Origin: Cristatella mucedo
Lineage: Eukaryota; Bryozoa; Phylactolaemata; Cristatellidae
NCBI GenBank assembly: GCA_009760855.2
Contig: WPIO01000026.1
Coordinates: forward strand, 3,050,001 to 3,112,000
Direction: 5' to 3'
DNA: 62,000 nucleotides
Shown: positions 23,139 through 34,377 of the stretch, one piece after another
Layout of the letters: each line of letters opens with the position of its first letter
Numbering within the stretch: position 1 is the first letter of the stretch
Translations under genes and position numbers: made by a program
Notes under the pieces: model-generated
The model's database searches: none
The model's input: only the letters and a program-made list of their open reading frames with translations
Told to the model about the DNA's origin: nothing

Positions 23139-23880
23139 ACTTTTCGAGCGGTGCGTCAACAAATAATCATCGTCTCACTGGTTTTGAGTCACTCAGCTAC
23201 TTCGCTTTGCATAAAGAGATGTACAGAGTTCACTATAGGAAAATCAGTTGATTTGCAACTTAACCGGTCGAAAAGCTTAAAGAGCAAAAAGGAAGGCCAC
23301 GAGTTAACTGTGCACAGACCTCGACGGCCCTCGCTCGTCAAGTAAGTACTGAGCACCGCTCTGATGCGTCTGCCCGTGCCGAACTGCAAAAGCAAAGCTG
23401 CTGTGTACTTGTCTGCCGCGTGAGCACGTGACGTGAAGAGCACCGAGCAGGCTCGCTCGAGCAGTAGGCCCGCCCAGGGGATCGCCATTTCTTGTCACTG
23501 CACGCAGTGGCTCTACGTCGTTTCCCATTGACAAGCGCCCCAGTCTCCTTTGAGACAGCAGGATGGGAAAAGGGTCACCGAACGTTGACAAATAATAACA
23601 GCCGGCAAGGCGAGTAATTGAAAGCGTCAGAGTGCGATTGTATCCGCCTGGGCGACCAACAGAGGCTCATTATCTCCGGTGCAGCGCTGCAAGAGCATAA
23701 AGGTAAGTGCACACCGCTGGATACCATCAGTCATGCTGTCTCTCCGCCGCAAAGCTTCGAGTGCGATCGGGCTTTTGTCAACTAGAACAGGAGGATTTCG
23801 TGTGACTAGGCTGCTCTCAAGCACGCTCAGCTTCCTACGCCTACTCTCAAGAACATAGAACTTGGCTGCTTATTAGCACA
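23139..23880. other. No recognisable feature
   Basis: Only short overlapping open frames on the minus strand; nothing else noted. Confidence 0.45.
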
Positions 23881-24150
<270 letters not shown>

Positions 24151-24624
24151 GGAAAATTGTCACGTACCATTTGATTTGAGCACACATACGATATTTACAA
24201 GAAGCTACGTATGCCGGCAACCGGTAATAATCCTTCCAAGCACTGACTTACACAGTAATATTTCCAGAAAAGCTGTTGGCAATTGTCTATACTAGCATAG
24301 CCTAAGGCATTGGAGCTGAATTTAAGAAGTAAAGCTGACTTATGGAACAGCAACTTTTTTGCGAGCAAAGTGGCATCAGAATTGCACAGCAAACACTAAG
24401 GTGCGGGGCAAAAGTTGCGTAATCGAAAACAGAAATTCACAAAAGGATTTCCACAGTTAGTCAGATGCCATCGTCTTCAAGCAGGTGTAGGGTAGCTTTT
24501 TATAGGTCAGAGGCCACACTGAGAGGCTCGATAGCGACTCTAAGGTCGGAGGGAGAGAAGTCTCGACGAGAAGCCTCCATCCTTTGCAGCAAGGATGGAA
24601 CATGGCTACGCTTCTCCAGAGTAG
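24151..24624. other. No recognisable feature
   Basis: Sequence between SINE-B and the L2-B copy, without motif. Confidence 0.45.
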
Positions 24625-25470
24625 CAATTTTCTAAACAGTTTATGTTGTGTAATTTATCTACGCCGGTAACTCCACAAAGGCATAAGGACCAATATTATC
24701 TGGGGAGTTTTCGAAAGTGCACTCAAAACCTGAGCATTTTTTATGTGCATGCGGTAGCCAATAGGCGCCGTCTCACGAAAAAAAGATAAAGTGAGATGCG
24801 TAGCTGAGTCAGGAGGGCAGTCGAAGAAGTGAGTAGCATGGAAATAGAAGCCCAGGACGGCTGGGAAGGACGTGCTACTGTCGGCAAGTGGAGTGTAAAT
24901 ATCGTTGAGTAAGAATTATGGAAGTTGGTTCCGCATTCTAAGATCTGTACAGCAAAAGCTTCCGTCTCCGACAGTCAGTCAACGAAGGAATGTCGCAGCT
25001 TATTTATAGTCATTAGATAGTACCTGATGGTACTCGGAGGTCAAAATTTAGCTAGTTACACGTGGGTCATCGCAAGAATTTCGCGGTATTCGTTGATCGA
25101 CAGGCGGGCTATCGCAGCTCCTTCAACAAAGGAGAAACGTGGCCAAGCTTCTGGGATTCTTGTTGACTAACCCCTGCAGCGAAATTCACCACCGGCTGCA
25201 CAGGCTTAATAGCTTTTCTTGCGTGCCCATCTACAACCGCTTTACAGTTAAACAGCTTAAACAGGACCGGAGAGCTAGTAGAGTGGTTCTTAGCCAGCCG
25301 CCGTGTCAAATTGCTCATTCCAACTAATGAAGCGAGTGTCAGCGTCCTTTTTTTCGCTCCATGGCTAATGGTCTGAAGCCGCGAAAGCTCTGGAAAAGCG
25401 AAGGTCGCAAAAAGGTCGCTAGCTCCGGTCGACTTTCGTGATGTAATAATTAGTACAACTCGCAAAGCGT
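24625..25470 (-). mobile_element. LINE L2-B, old 5'-truncated copy
   Basis: The minus strand has HARKAIKPVQPVVNFAA and [12 protein letters not shown] (25109-25250), matching PKKAIRPLQ and [10 protein letters not shown] of the copy at 51.0 kb. The 3' UTR (24640-24960) matches 51290-51580 at DNA level, including CTCCACAAAG, the GCGGTAGCCAA block and the CGTCTCAC block. The junction upstream of the KKAI block is unclear. Confidence 0.75.
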
Positions 25471-26594
25471 GCTTTTGACTGGCTTGAATTCTTCATTTTT
25501 ATTCACTGCATTCAAATGGTTTAAGAATGTTATTGGGCGTGCCGTTCAAACTCAATCTGGTCATACAAGGTCTGACCAAATTCCAACTTTAAGTACTGCT
25601 AAAGACCTAAGGAAAGCACTGTTGTGGCTCCCTGGCTTGCCCTAGTTCATTAGAATCCTCTGTTTCTGAGGTACACGCATGTCAGCGACTACTCCCAATA
25701 CCTTCGATTATCGATGCGAACGAATAAGGATTGGCTTATTCAACAGCCTCATTTACATAATGGCACGAGAAGCTCAGCGGCAAGCTCACTCAAGTTGCTA
25801 AGGACAGCGTTGAATTTAGAGCTGCCCGCCGCTGTTTGAGTCGATCAAGCCACGAACCTGCCTGGCCCCGCTGAACACAAGCACCTACTGCGCAGCGCTG
25901 CTACGCCGATTAAGGTCATCCGCGAGAAAGTGCACCCATCTCCTACATGCAAATTAATTATACACTCTCCTTGAAGGACTGAACACAATTTCACCCAAAC
26001 TAAGCAACTTTTCTTGTCCCCGAGTAATAGTCCCACAACCGCACCTTGTCTTATCGGGGGGGGGGGGGGCATCATCTAGAAGTCTCTTCTCAGTGCCATA
26101 AAAGCGAAAAGTGAAATTATCGAGACTGAGAGGATCGATTTCAAGCGACTTGATAGCACTGCGCCGCCGCCGGCGGCGAGCGATCGCACCAAGCCAACGT
26201 ACCGAGCATGGCTGTGGCGGCACGGCATTCTGGGCGCTCCTCATGGTGCTCCCTTCTTCATTGGTTCTCTACACTACTAGGCAGTACAATAGATATTGGC
26301 TGGCGTATAATGAATTCGGACCCGTTGCCTTCCCTGGCCGGACGGATTTCGCTCTCGCTGTGCGAAGTGCCGCCGCGCACATATTCTTCACGTGCCTCTT
26401 GCCCGTGGCTGCAAGTTGTAGCCGCGCCCTTTCTGCTCGGGCCGAAAGTACGACGTTCGCGGTTGCGCGTGAACATGATCCTTCCTGCATACAAATGATT
26501 GCCGTGCAACCTAAAATGCGGAAAATCTGTCCCTACGAAGTATTTCCAAGTGACCAGCGTTCTTCCGGTCAATTGCACTCGATCGGCCGAGGCA

Positions 26595-26660
26595 GAACCA
26601 GAGAGCTAGCACAATGTTTAGCCAGCCGCCGAGTTAAATTGCTAATAGCCAACTAATAGA
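26595..26660. repeat. Dispersed repeat word shared with 25265-25330
   Basis: TTTAGCCAGCCGCCGAGTTA then AATTGCTAATAGCCAACTAA closely matches 25289-25326 in the same orientation. It may be part of an unrecognised interspersed repeat next to the L2-B copy. Confidence 0.55.
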
Positions 26661-28849
26661 GCTAGTTCAATTGTCTTTCTTTTTAGGTTTGCAGTGCCAA
26701 TGGAATGCTGCGAAAGATTTGGGAACAAACGCTGCAAATTTGTTATCAGCAGCAGTCGTTACATCGTGATGAGACAGAATCCCCAATGCTGACCCAAACG
26801 CTAGCTGCAAGAGAAACATGGCAGCCGGAGCGCCAAGTCGACAGCTATAGCTAAGCGCGTGGACGTGGAAGGACCTGAACAGCCGGGCAGCCCAGAGTTA
26901 TTCAAGAAAAGCGAACGCAGGACTCGCCGGTCTGCAGGCCGCGAACATGCCGAGCTTTGTTCAAAGGCTGAGACGCCACAGTGTGTGTTCGCGCGCGTGC
27001 CGCCTCAGCGGAGCCAAGATATCGCACTTCACTGCTCTTGCTGCTGTTTTGCTCCTGCACGATATTACTGACCAGTGAAAGGCTCATGATTGGTCAGCCT
27101 CGAAAATGCTCCACCACGAAGTTTTTAACCGTGTCTCCATGGACGGGCAGCTTTTCCATACTGGTATAGCTTGCCGCTATTCCTATACGAATTGTGTACC
27201 GCATGCAGCCTGCATGTTTATTTATTTAGAGCGCATGAAGAGCATCGCTGTCAGCTCAGCCATGCAAGTACTCGCCATTCACTATTCTATGTGTACAGTT
27301 GAACCGAAGCTTTGTTTGCATTGGTGTCATGTCAGACGGATGTGTCAGTAATCTGACGGCCAATACTTGTTTGGCACTTGGCCTTCACATGACTGTGCTC
27401 AATTACAAGTACAGTTGTTCGTACATTTTCTTTTCATTCATTGGTAAATAATAATCTGTCACATGTACCTGGAGGAGAGTCTGATCGAACTCGGTGAATC
27501 CAAGGAGAGCATCGAGAAGACCATCAAAATGTAAGGGCAAGCCTTTCAAAGCCTCCTAAGCCGTGCCCGCCAACAGTGATTACCGCCGAGCAGGCTGGCT
27601 GCTCGCTATCTGTGACTCTTGTTAGTCTTCTCGGAGACAACCTCTGCGGTTCTACAGCTCCCGGGCAGAGGTTTTGTTTGCACAAGCAACTTCTAACAGC
27701 GTGAGCGGCGGGCTGAGCTACCGGTCTCCACCGCCGCTTCTGACATGTTGTCTCGCGTTGTTAATGGCAATCTCGGGAGTCGGTCTGCTCAGCTGTCCAC
27801 TCCCACTCTGCTCGCTCATACTCTTATCATTTTAGCTGCCAGACCGCGGCCAACGATTGGTCCTAGCGGCTTTTTCAAGGCTATTTCTCACTTTCACAAT
27901 GTTTATCCAGACAGGAATAGGAACAGGTAATATTGCCAACGGGTGACCCTCGGCTGGAGGAAAGACCAGGGAAGGATCTCTCCTCCACTAGGTGTCGCGA
28001 TAGTGGCTTTTAGACGCGTACACAATGGACTTCACACAGCCAGCTCATGCGAAGTGGCGACTGCTTGGTGTTGCTACTCATAGCCAATTGTGCCCCCGAG
28101 TTTGGGCAGCCAAAAGCTAGTTAGGATGCCAAGACTCTCTCGGCAGGTGACTAATTAAAATTGTCATAAGTGATAGAAGCTAGAGCTAAGCTTTCTGACC
28201 GATTGGATGAATGAATTAAATGGCAGGCGGAGCTCTGCTAGCAGTTCAAAGTCCCACAAACGCCAAGAAAGTCGAAATGTTGGCATACCCAAGTCTACCT
28301 TTACTGAAAGTGGCCCTAAGCGCATACAGAAGAGCTGAAAACGGAATAGATTGATTGAACTTCCGATTGCTACATTATTGCTTCAAGCGCATTGAGTGCT
28401 GGCAGAGCGTAGACTCGAAGCACCCTAGAATACCAGCTAGCCGAACGCCAGCTCACCCTGTAGCCATGCCTCTTGTCTATAACTCCATGCTGTCTCGTTA
28501 AAGCTCAAATCGATATCCTCCTATCCTAAAACCTGATATCACAGCCCGGTGAAAATCGCGAAGCGTCCATAAACTACTATGCGAGTCAGATGGTGTGAAG
28601 GCAGTTGGTACCGACTTCCGTGTGTTTGGAGCATAGCAACTGAACGCATCGTCTCCAAGAGATTTGAAGCTAAGAGAGGCACAATCGAATGACGAGTCAG
28701 AAAAGCGGACGGTGCAACGGTAGGCACGATTAACAATTGATCCAGATCAGCAGGCCTGAGCTAACGATTTGAAGGGCCCTAAAGGTGGGTGACGAAGAGT
28801 CTTGAAGTCGATGAGCTGCTGGATAATGAGCCAGTGCGAAGTTGAAGGG

Positions 28850-28893
28850 ATGCTGCTGGACTCAACCCGGAAGCAGGTTGAGTCCAGCAGCAT
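28850..28893. repeat. Perfect 18-bp hairpin
   Basis: ATGCTGCTGGACTCAACC (28850-28867) is exactly complementary to GGTTGAGTCCAGCAGCAT (28876-28893), with an 8-base loop. Pairing stops at both outer ends. It is unlike a typical longer, imperfect pre-miRNA. Confidence 0.93.
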
Positions 28894-29123
28894 ACACGAG
28901 TGGAAAAATTGCTCCAACATGGAGCTATTAATAGCAACCTAGCCGTACGCTAGCACGCCCACAGCATACGCCTTTTCTAGCGAGCGTAGCAGTGCCATTT
29001 AATCCATCAAGCCATTCAATTGCTTCTGGAAAATCGCACCATCTTGGTCGAATGAGTAGGGGACCAGTCCGCCAGCCAGCAGGTTTGAATATCTACGCAA
29101 TTCTACCCACTTGGGGGTTGAAT

Positions 29124-29215
29124 AATACTAATAATAAACTTGATAAAGTGCTCTCAGAGAACTCAATCTCTTCCTAGGCGCTTTAAATTTGCTGCAAAGG
29201 ACTAAGAGCGACTGA
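29124..29215 (-). mobile_element. LINE L2-A 3' tail-only copy
   Basis: The minus strand has TTTGCAGCAAATTTAAAGCG followed by the stem-loop with GAGATTGAGTTCTCTGAGAG and a short ATT tail (29126-29138 on the plus strand). It is one of the shortest L2-A insertions here. Confidence 0.84.
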
Positions 29216-29434
29216 ATGGATTCCCGTCTCCCTCCCAGCAGCATCCACCACATCGGTGCCCGAGTATCGACATGCTTACATAGCCTTCGCTCGCAATGCA
29301 CGACTCTTATATCTGCCAAGCAAGGGCAAAACGAGGATAGAGGGGCAAGTTTGTGTACACGCTTGTATAATGACGGAGGCCGAGGCCCCGCTCAGTTCCG
29401 GCTAATGAATTCTGGTAGCCTCCTGTCTTACAGG

Positions 29435-29592
29435 ACCGTGATAGGCCAGGAGGTAAGGTGCTCGCTATTCACGACCGAAGTAGTGGGTTCAAATCCTGCA
29501 GTGGGCGATCCTTTATTGCCAACTGCAAGCAGTGGCGACAGTAGATAAGGCTCGTCTGCGGCTATACAAATGAGGCTGTTAAACCGGCTATA
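29435..29592 (+). repeat. SINE-A copy (close to consensus)
   Basis: Head GTGATAGGCCAGGAGGTAAG, B box GGGTTCAAATCCTGCAG, body GGGCGATCCTTTATTGCCAA and CTGCAAGCAGTGG, tail ACAAATGAGGCTGTTAAACC. It lies 563 bp downstream of the proposed CDKAL1 stop codon. Confidence 0.87.
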
Positions 29593-30156
29593 CGTTTATT
29601 TTTAGTCTTCGGTGGGGATAGAAGGCAACATTGCATCCTTGGGGGGGGGGGGGTTAGGTGTAAACACAAGCCACTTCCCAAGGCTAGGAACGCCACTGCT
29701 TTGCATGAACTTCTCACACCCTCTTAAGCTAACTTTCATTGCTGAATTATGAATAATAAAATTCGCAGCCGACCGAGGTCGATACGGCTCGGCACGAGAC
29801 TGCCAGTTATCTACTTCTAGCCGGCGCTGAGTATCGTTCAAACATTATTTATCCAATCCACTATGACAAGTGGATTAATTTCTTGCAAATGTGGCCGGGG
29901 CAATTAGTAACCACTGACTATGGGAGCCTTGAATCAATTAGTTTAGGAGCTAGGACGCAGTCTCAAACTCAAAGATGAGCAAAAACAGCACAATCAATAA
30001 AATGAAACTGAATTCGATATGTATGCAGCAGGTGCGACGCCAGTCTCAGGGTGATCAGCACGAAAGATGCTTTAGCTGTAATAGTACTACAATGCGTGAC
30101 AATGTGCACATTTCCAGTTATCATGGCTTATTATTATTACTTTTTTATATTGCCTA

Positions 30157-30315
30157 TCAGGTTCGGTTAATGCTGGGCACTTTAGCCCAAAAACGAGCCA
30201 CGGCATTGAGAAGAGCCGGTCGACGCCGTGCAACCAGTATGAAAGCCAGGACGGCCACACTTCCAGCAAGGATCCACCCGTGCTCGACAAAAGCAGAGGC
30301 CGGACGGCTTGCCAC
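30157..30315 (-). CDS. CDKAL1: Probable last CDKAL1 exon encoding a C-terminal tail anchor
   Basis: After a good acceptor (GTCTCTTCCAG) the minus strand reads 52 phase-0 codons to [15 protein letters not shown], then a hydrophobic helix [17 protein letters not shown], then [20 protein letters not shown] and a short end. Vertebrate CDKAL1 ends in a single hydrophobic ER anchor, so a basic-flanked helix at the extreme C-terminus is what is expected downstream of the exon ending at 49024, and the phase fits. The 18.7-kb intron is long and there is no sequence-level homology to prove the link. It could instead be a chance ORF or an exon of another minus-strand gene. Confidence 0.5.
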   Translation of the reverse strand: MASRPASAFVEHGWILAGSVAVLAFILVARRRPALLNAVARFWAKVPSINRT

Positions 30316-33300
30316 CTGGAAGAGACATTGCAGTGCATAAATAGTAGAACCCATAAGCATGATGATGATGTACAATAGCAAACTGAATGCATGAACTGTC
30401 AGTTAATGACATATTCGTGCAAGGGCTAAATTTGCACCACGGCTGCCCTTCGGAAACTTAAAGCATTTGGTAGAGGGCATTTACAACAGCAGTGCCTGGC
30501 CACAATTGGGCCCGTTATTAAACCCCCCCTTCAAGGTGAAAAAATGACAGATGGCAGACGTATTGACATAATGGCAATTGCCCAGATCTATGCACAAAAA
30601 GAGAGATGGAATACCCAACGATCATAGTGTGATATAGAAAAGCAGGGGGAGGTCACCAAGCAAAATGATCGAGAGGGCTATCCCATACATGCCGTATCTT
30701 TGGACCAGCACATTAGGTACAAACATCTGGTTTGCGAGTGGGACAAGCAGCACTGACGGCTCATCTGCCTAAAAACTGTATTTGCAGCAGTCTGCTCGCA
30801 AGGTCAATCCCAACTGATGAATAGAATCAGCCGGGAGTAGTATCGAGCTAAAGCTACAGCCAAGTTACTCGTGTGTTTGCTTGTTATTATTGTTGGCCAG
30901 CCTTGAATGAAGACAGCTCTAGGATAGAATCATAAGATGCATCTTTAAAACCAACAGCCTATTAATGAGAGCCCATTAGCACTCACTACTTGCCGGTGTG
31001 GGTGTGGTCAGTACTTTAAGTCTCGCCGGTCATCGTGACTCAAGAAATCTAGTCAGTCAGTCAGTCATCGACCCACGGCTCTAATAGGCACTCACGTCAC
31101 ATCCAAAGTCCCGGCGGGGCCTGAACTCACAAGTTTATCTAGAATCGCATGCCATGAGAAAATAAATGCTCATGAAGTGCCAACATGGTTACAACGAACA
31201 TAGATAACCTTCCACTAGTCCATGCAATACATGCTGCATGATAAAAAATACATCTATGTAGGTATAGTGTATGATCAAACCGTCGGCCTAATATATCTAG
31301 CACTAAATACTACAAACGATACGAGACCGGTGTGCCTAAAAGAAAGAACAAGTTACATCTAAAAGTTGAACTAACGACTTCCAATTAACGACACAATTTG
31401 GGTGAGAGAGGGTCCCTTTCCTGTTATGTTGCCAAATCGATCACCCCCAAAGGGGTGCCAATCGATTAGGCTTAGAAATCCTGTGACAAAGACGAGCAGT
31501 TGCCCAGAATAAGTAGACGTCATGCAGCTGAAGAAAGAAATTTACAGCAAGCGTGCCATGTGGTACAAAATGATTGATTAGAGTGGTCACAGGCCAAAGT
31601 TCACTAGAAGGGGGGTTGATGCATAGCATGTAGCACCAGCAAAAAATATACAAGCAGCATGCTTGCCAAAACTAAAGCTATGAAATTTTTTAAAGGTAAA
31701 TATTTATGATAATATCACTGAAATTGAGGGCTGAAAGTGTAAAAACAGCAAAGTTTACTGGTGAAGCCGTCTGCCTATCACATTAAGCCCTGGCACACAC
31801 CGAACTTCAAATATCACATGCTTCTCAAAACGATTCCAATTTTTTAAAATCTCAATTCATCTTCTAGAAGTAAGGAGTAAAGTGATTAGCTCTTCATAAG
31901 ATGGAAGCATCCTCACACGGATGGAAATCAGTAATAGAACAGACTGACAGGTCAGAGTGGCCTCGGAAACCTAAGCAGAAGTCTGCCCGGCCTTAAAGCA
32001 GCAGTGGATGCCGACAGCTTATGCCCCATGGCATCGAAGCTGTTGGTAAGGAACAAGCAGCAAAGCTATTCTGACAACGGAGAGGTGGTGAGACAGCTGA
32101 CCTATCAGCAGCATTTCTCCACAACATCAGCAAGTAATGTTCCTGCCAAGAGAGAAGTTGGGCATCTAGGACAACAAGCTCACCTCATCCACAAAAAGGA
32201 ACCGTTTTAAGCAAGCAGAAAACCAAATGAAACCGAGGCAAAGCGAGTCACCAGGCCGTCTCATGTAGGCCGTCATGGAGGAGTGCCGAGCAGCTCGGGT
32301 GCCAACGGAAGAGGCGGTGGGAAAAGGAATTACATTCCATCCAGATGAATGCCCCGGGGATTTGCAACCGGCTGTGCACTGACACATCTGCTCGACGTTA
32401 ACCTCAAAATTCTTCTAGCTGGTGACATCGTGCACAAGGCATGGTAATCTCGCCACACACCTGCAAGAGGTCAGGCACTGTGTCTGCACCCCCAGTTAAA
32501 TTATCACGAGGCCTTGCCTTCCCCACCTCCAGACATGGGCACCCACACAGAAAATGATGGCACTAATGCCAACCACCACAAACGGTATTTCCTTTCGGCT
32601 TCTTCGAAGGGGGCAGTACTGTCGAGCTGCAAGCGATTCCTCCGAGGGATACTGACGATCAGGTCCACAAGCCCACAACAAAACCTTCAGCAGTGTGGCA
32701 CATCATTAAACAAGAACAATGCAGCGTGGGTATGAACATTCACACTACCAACGAATTTTCTGATCCTTCCGTGGCTACACGAATGCCTTACCGAAATTGA
32801 AGCTAGCACCCGGGTTTTCTAACTACAAGTCGCGCATAGGCGTGGCAAAGGAGACTTGGCAGGTTTGGACCTCATGAGCCTACCGTGACGGGAAATGATA
32901 GATAGGCAACTTGCCACTCGACAGGGCCCTCCAGCCTTTCTACGACCGGTCGACCTTGACAAAATCAAGGTTTCGGCTTCTCTTCCGGGGCTCAATCGTG
33001 GGTGCACATCACCCTACACTCACAGCCAGTGATTAAAGCATGATCTATTTCTGATCGCTACCTTTGATTCTGCCACAGTAAGCCACGAACGTAGTCTATG
33101 CATCTGCCTGTGTTCTCTGACCGGATGCTTCACAGTATCTTTAGGATACCCAGATTTCAAAGCAGGAGCTGGCTAATCGGTATGGTAGGCAGAGTGGCCC
33201 GGTTGGGACCCTGCTATGCTGACGAGTTGCCGCTAAGATCATAGAAGCCAGCCTCCGGGCATTTGACAGAACTCTTTTTTTTTTTATTACCATAACTGAT

Positions 33301-34330
33301 CGAATATCCTCTGGTTGCTCAAGAGAAGCTTGGCAAAGGATAGAGAACCAGACAAACAGCTAGATGAAAAAGAGCTTGTTGCCATAGCATCAAGATGCTC
33401 TATCCCCTATAGGCTGGATTGCTTAAATCTGAAGCTGGCTAATGAGCTTTTAAGAGGCACGAACGACTGCTCTCAGCGATGCAGGCACAGGTGAACGCCG
33501 AGTGCTGGCTTGGGGGCAAGCGAAGGCCGACAGCAGGCCACGAGAGGTGCCCGGTGAGAGAGTGGTGTTAGTCTGCTACTCAGGCACAATAGCCAGGATT
33601 GAGCCAGTGAGAGAGTAGACATGACCGAGACAGAGGAAGGCTCAGGGGTTAACGGGCGGTGGCTACTTTCAGGTCAGTCCAGGGGGTCCACTCATCCCCT
33701 TTTTTTCAGGTCGACCGACCAGTACCACTGGAGATGGGAAGCTGGCAAGTAGCTGTGCTGTGTGTGTGGAATGGGAAGTCGTGTGCACCTCCCATGGTAG
33801 GTATTCGGGTGTCCAACACGAGTCAATGGGCGTCTGGTAGGAGGCAAGTGCATAGCGCTCAAGGCACTGATCACAGTGCCAGAGCAGCCAGCAGAAGCCA
33901 CTGCTCTCCTACCGTTCTTCCAATCTGCCACCAAGTCGAGAGAGGTTTTGATAGCACAAACCGGATCTGACACTGTCTGACCCACCTGCTGGGGCCTCTG
34001 AGCCAGCACTTAATGATTGGCAGAAAGCTTCCTCAGCATTGCTCTTATCATTTCGGCCAGTTAAACTTGAGAAGTTAGTATTTGATTAGCTAACTCAATA
34101 TGTCAGCAGTAATTGACTTGAGTTTGCAGCCGACTAGTTTCTGGTAGCCCAGCGGTGACTAACGCTGCCGTGCAAGCTGCAGCATAAGGTAGCTGAATCA
34201 TGATTTTCATTCGTCAGTGAACATCTGGCAGACCCAGTTCTACAGAAAGACCATGTAGCTCAAAAACAGCACTGGCAGCAAAGCACACACTGCACACACG
34301 CGCACGCGAACACACACATGCACGCACACG

Positions 34331-34377
<47 letters not shown>

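Larger units (their letters stand above)
25471..29123. other. No gene recognised; one longer open frame
   Basis: A plus-strand open frame of 181 codons (26111-26656) overlaps open frames on the other strand (25954-26578), is Arg/Ser/Ala rich and has no motif known to me. A G run of 14 (26056-26069) sits just upstream. The perfect hairpin at 28850 is in this stretch. If the frame is real its function is unknown. Confidence 0.4.

Noticed and set aside
30182-30412. Zinc-knuckle-like pattern (C-x2-C-x5-H-x2-C) in a frame overlapping the proposed last CDKAL1 exon
   Set aside because: Spacing differs from the CCHC knuckle, and the neighbouring frame gives a better explained tail anchor; likely coincidence.
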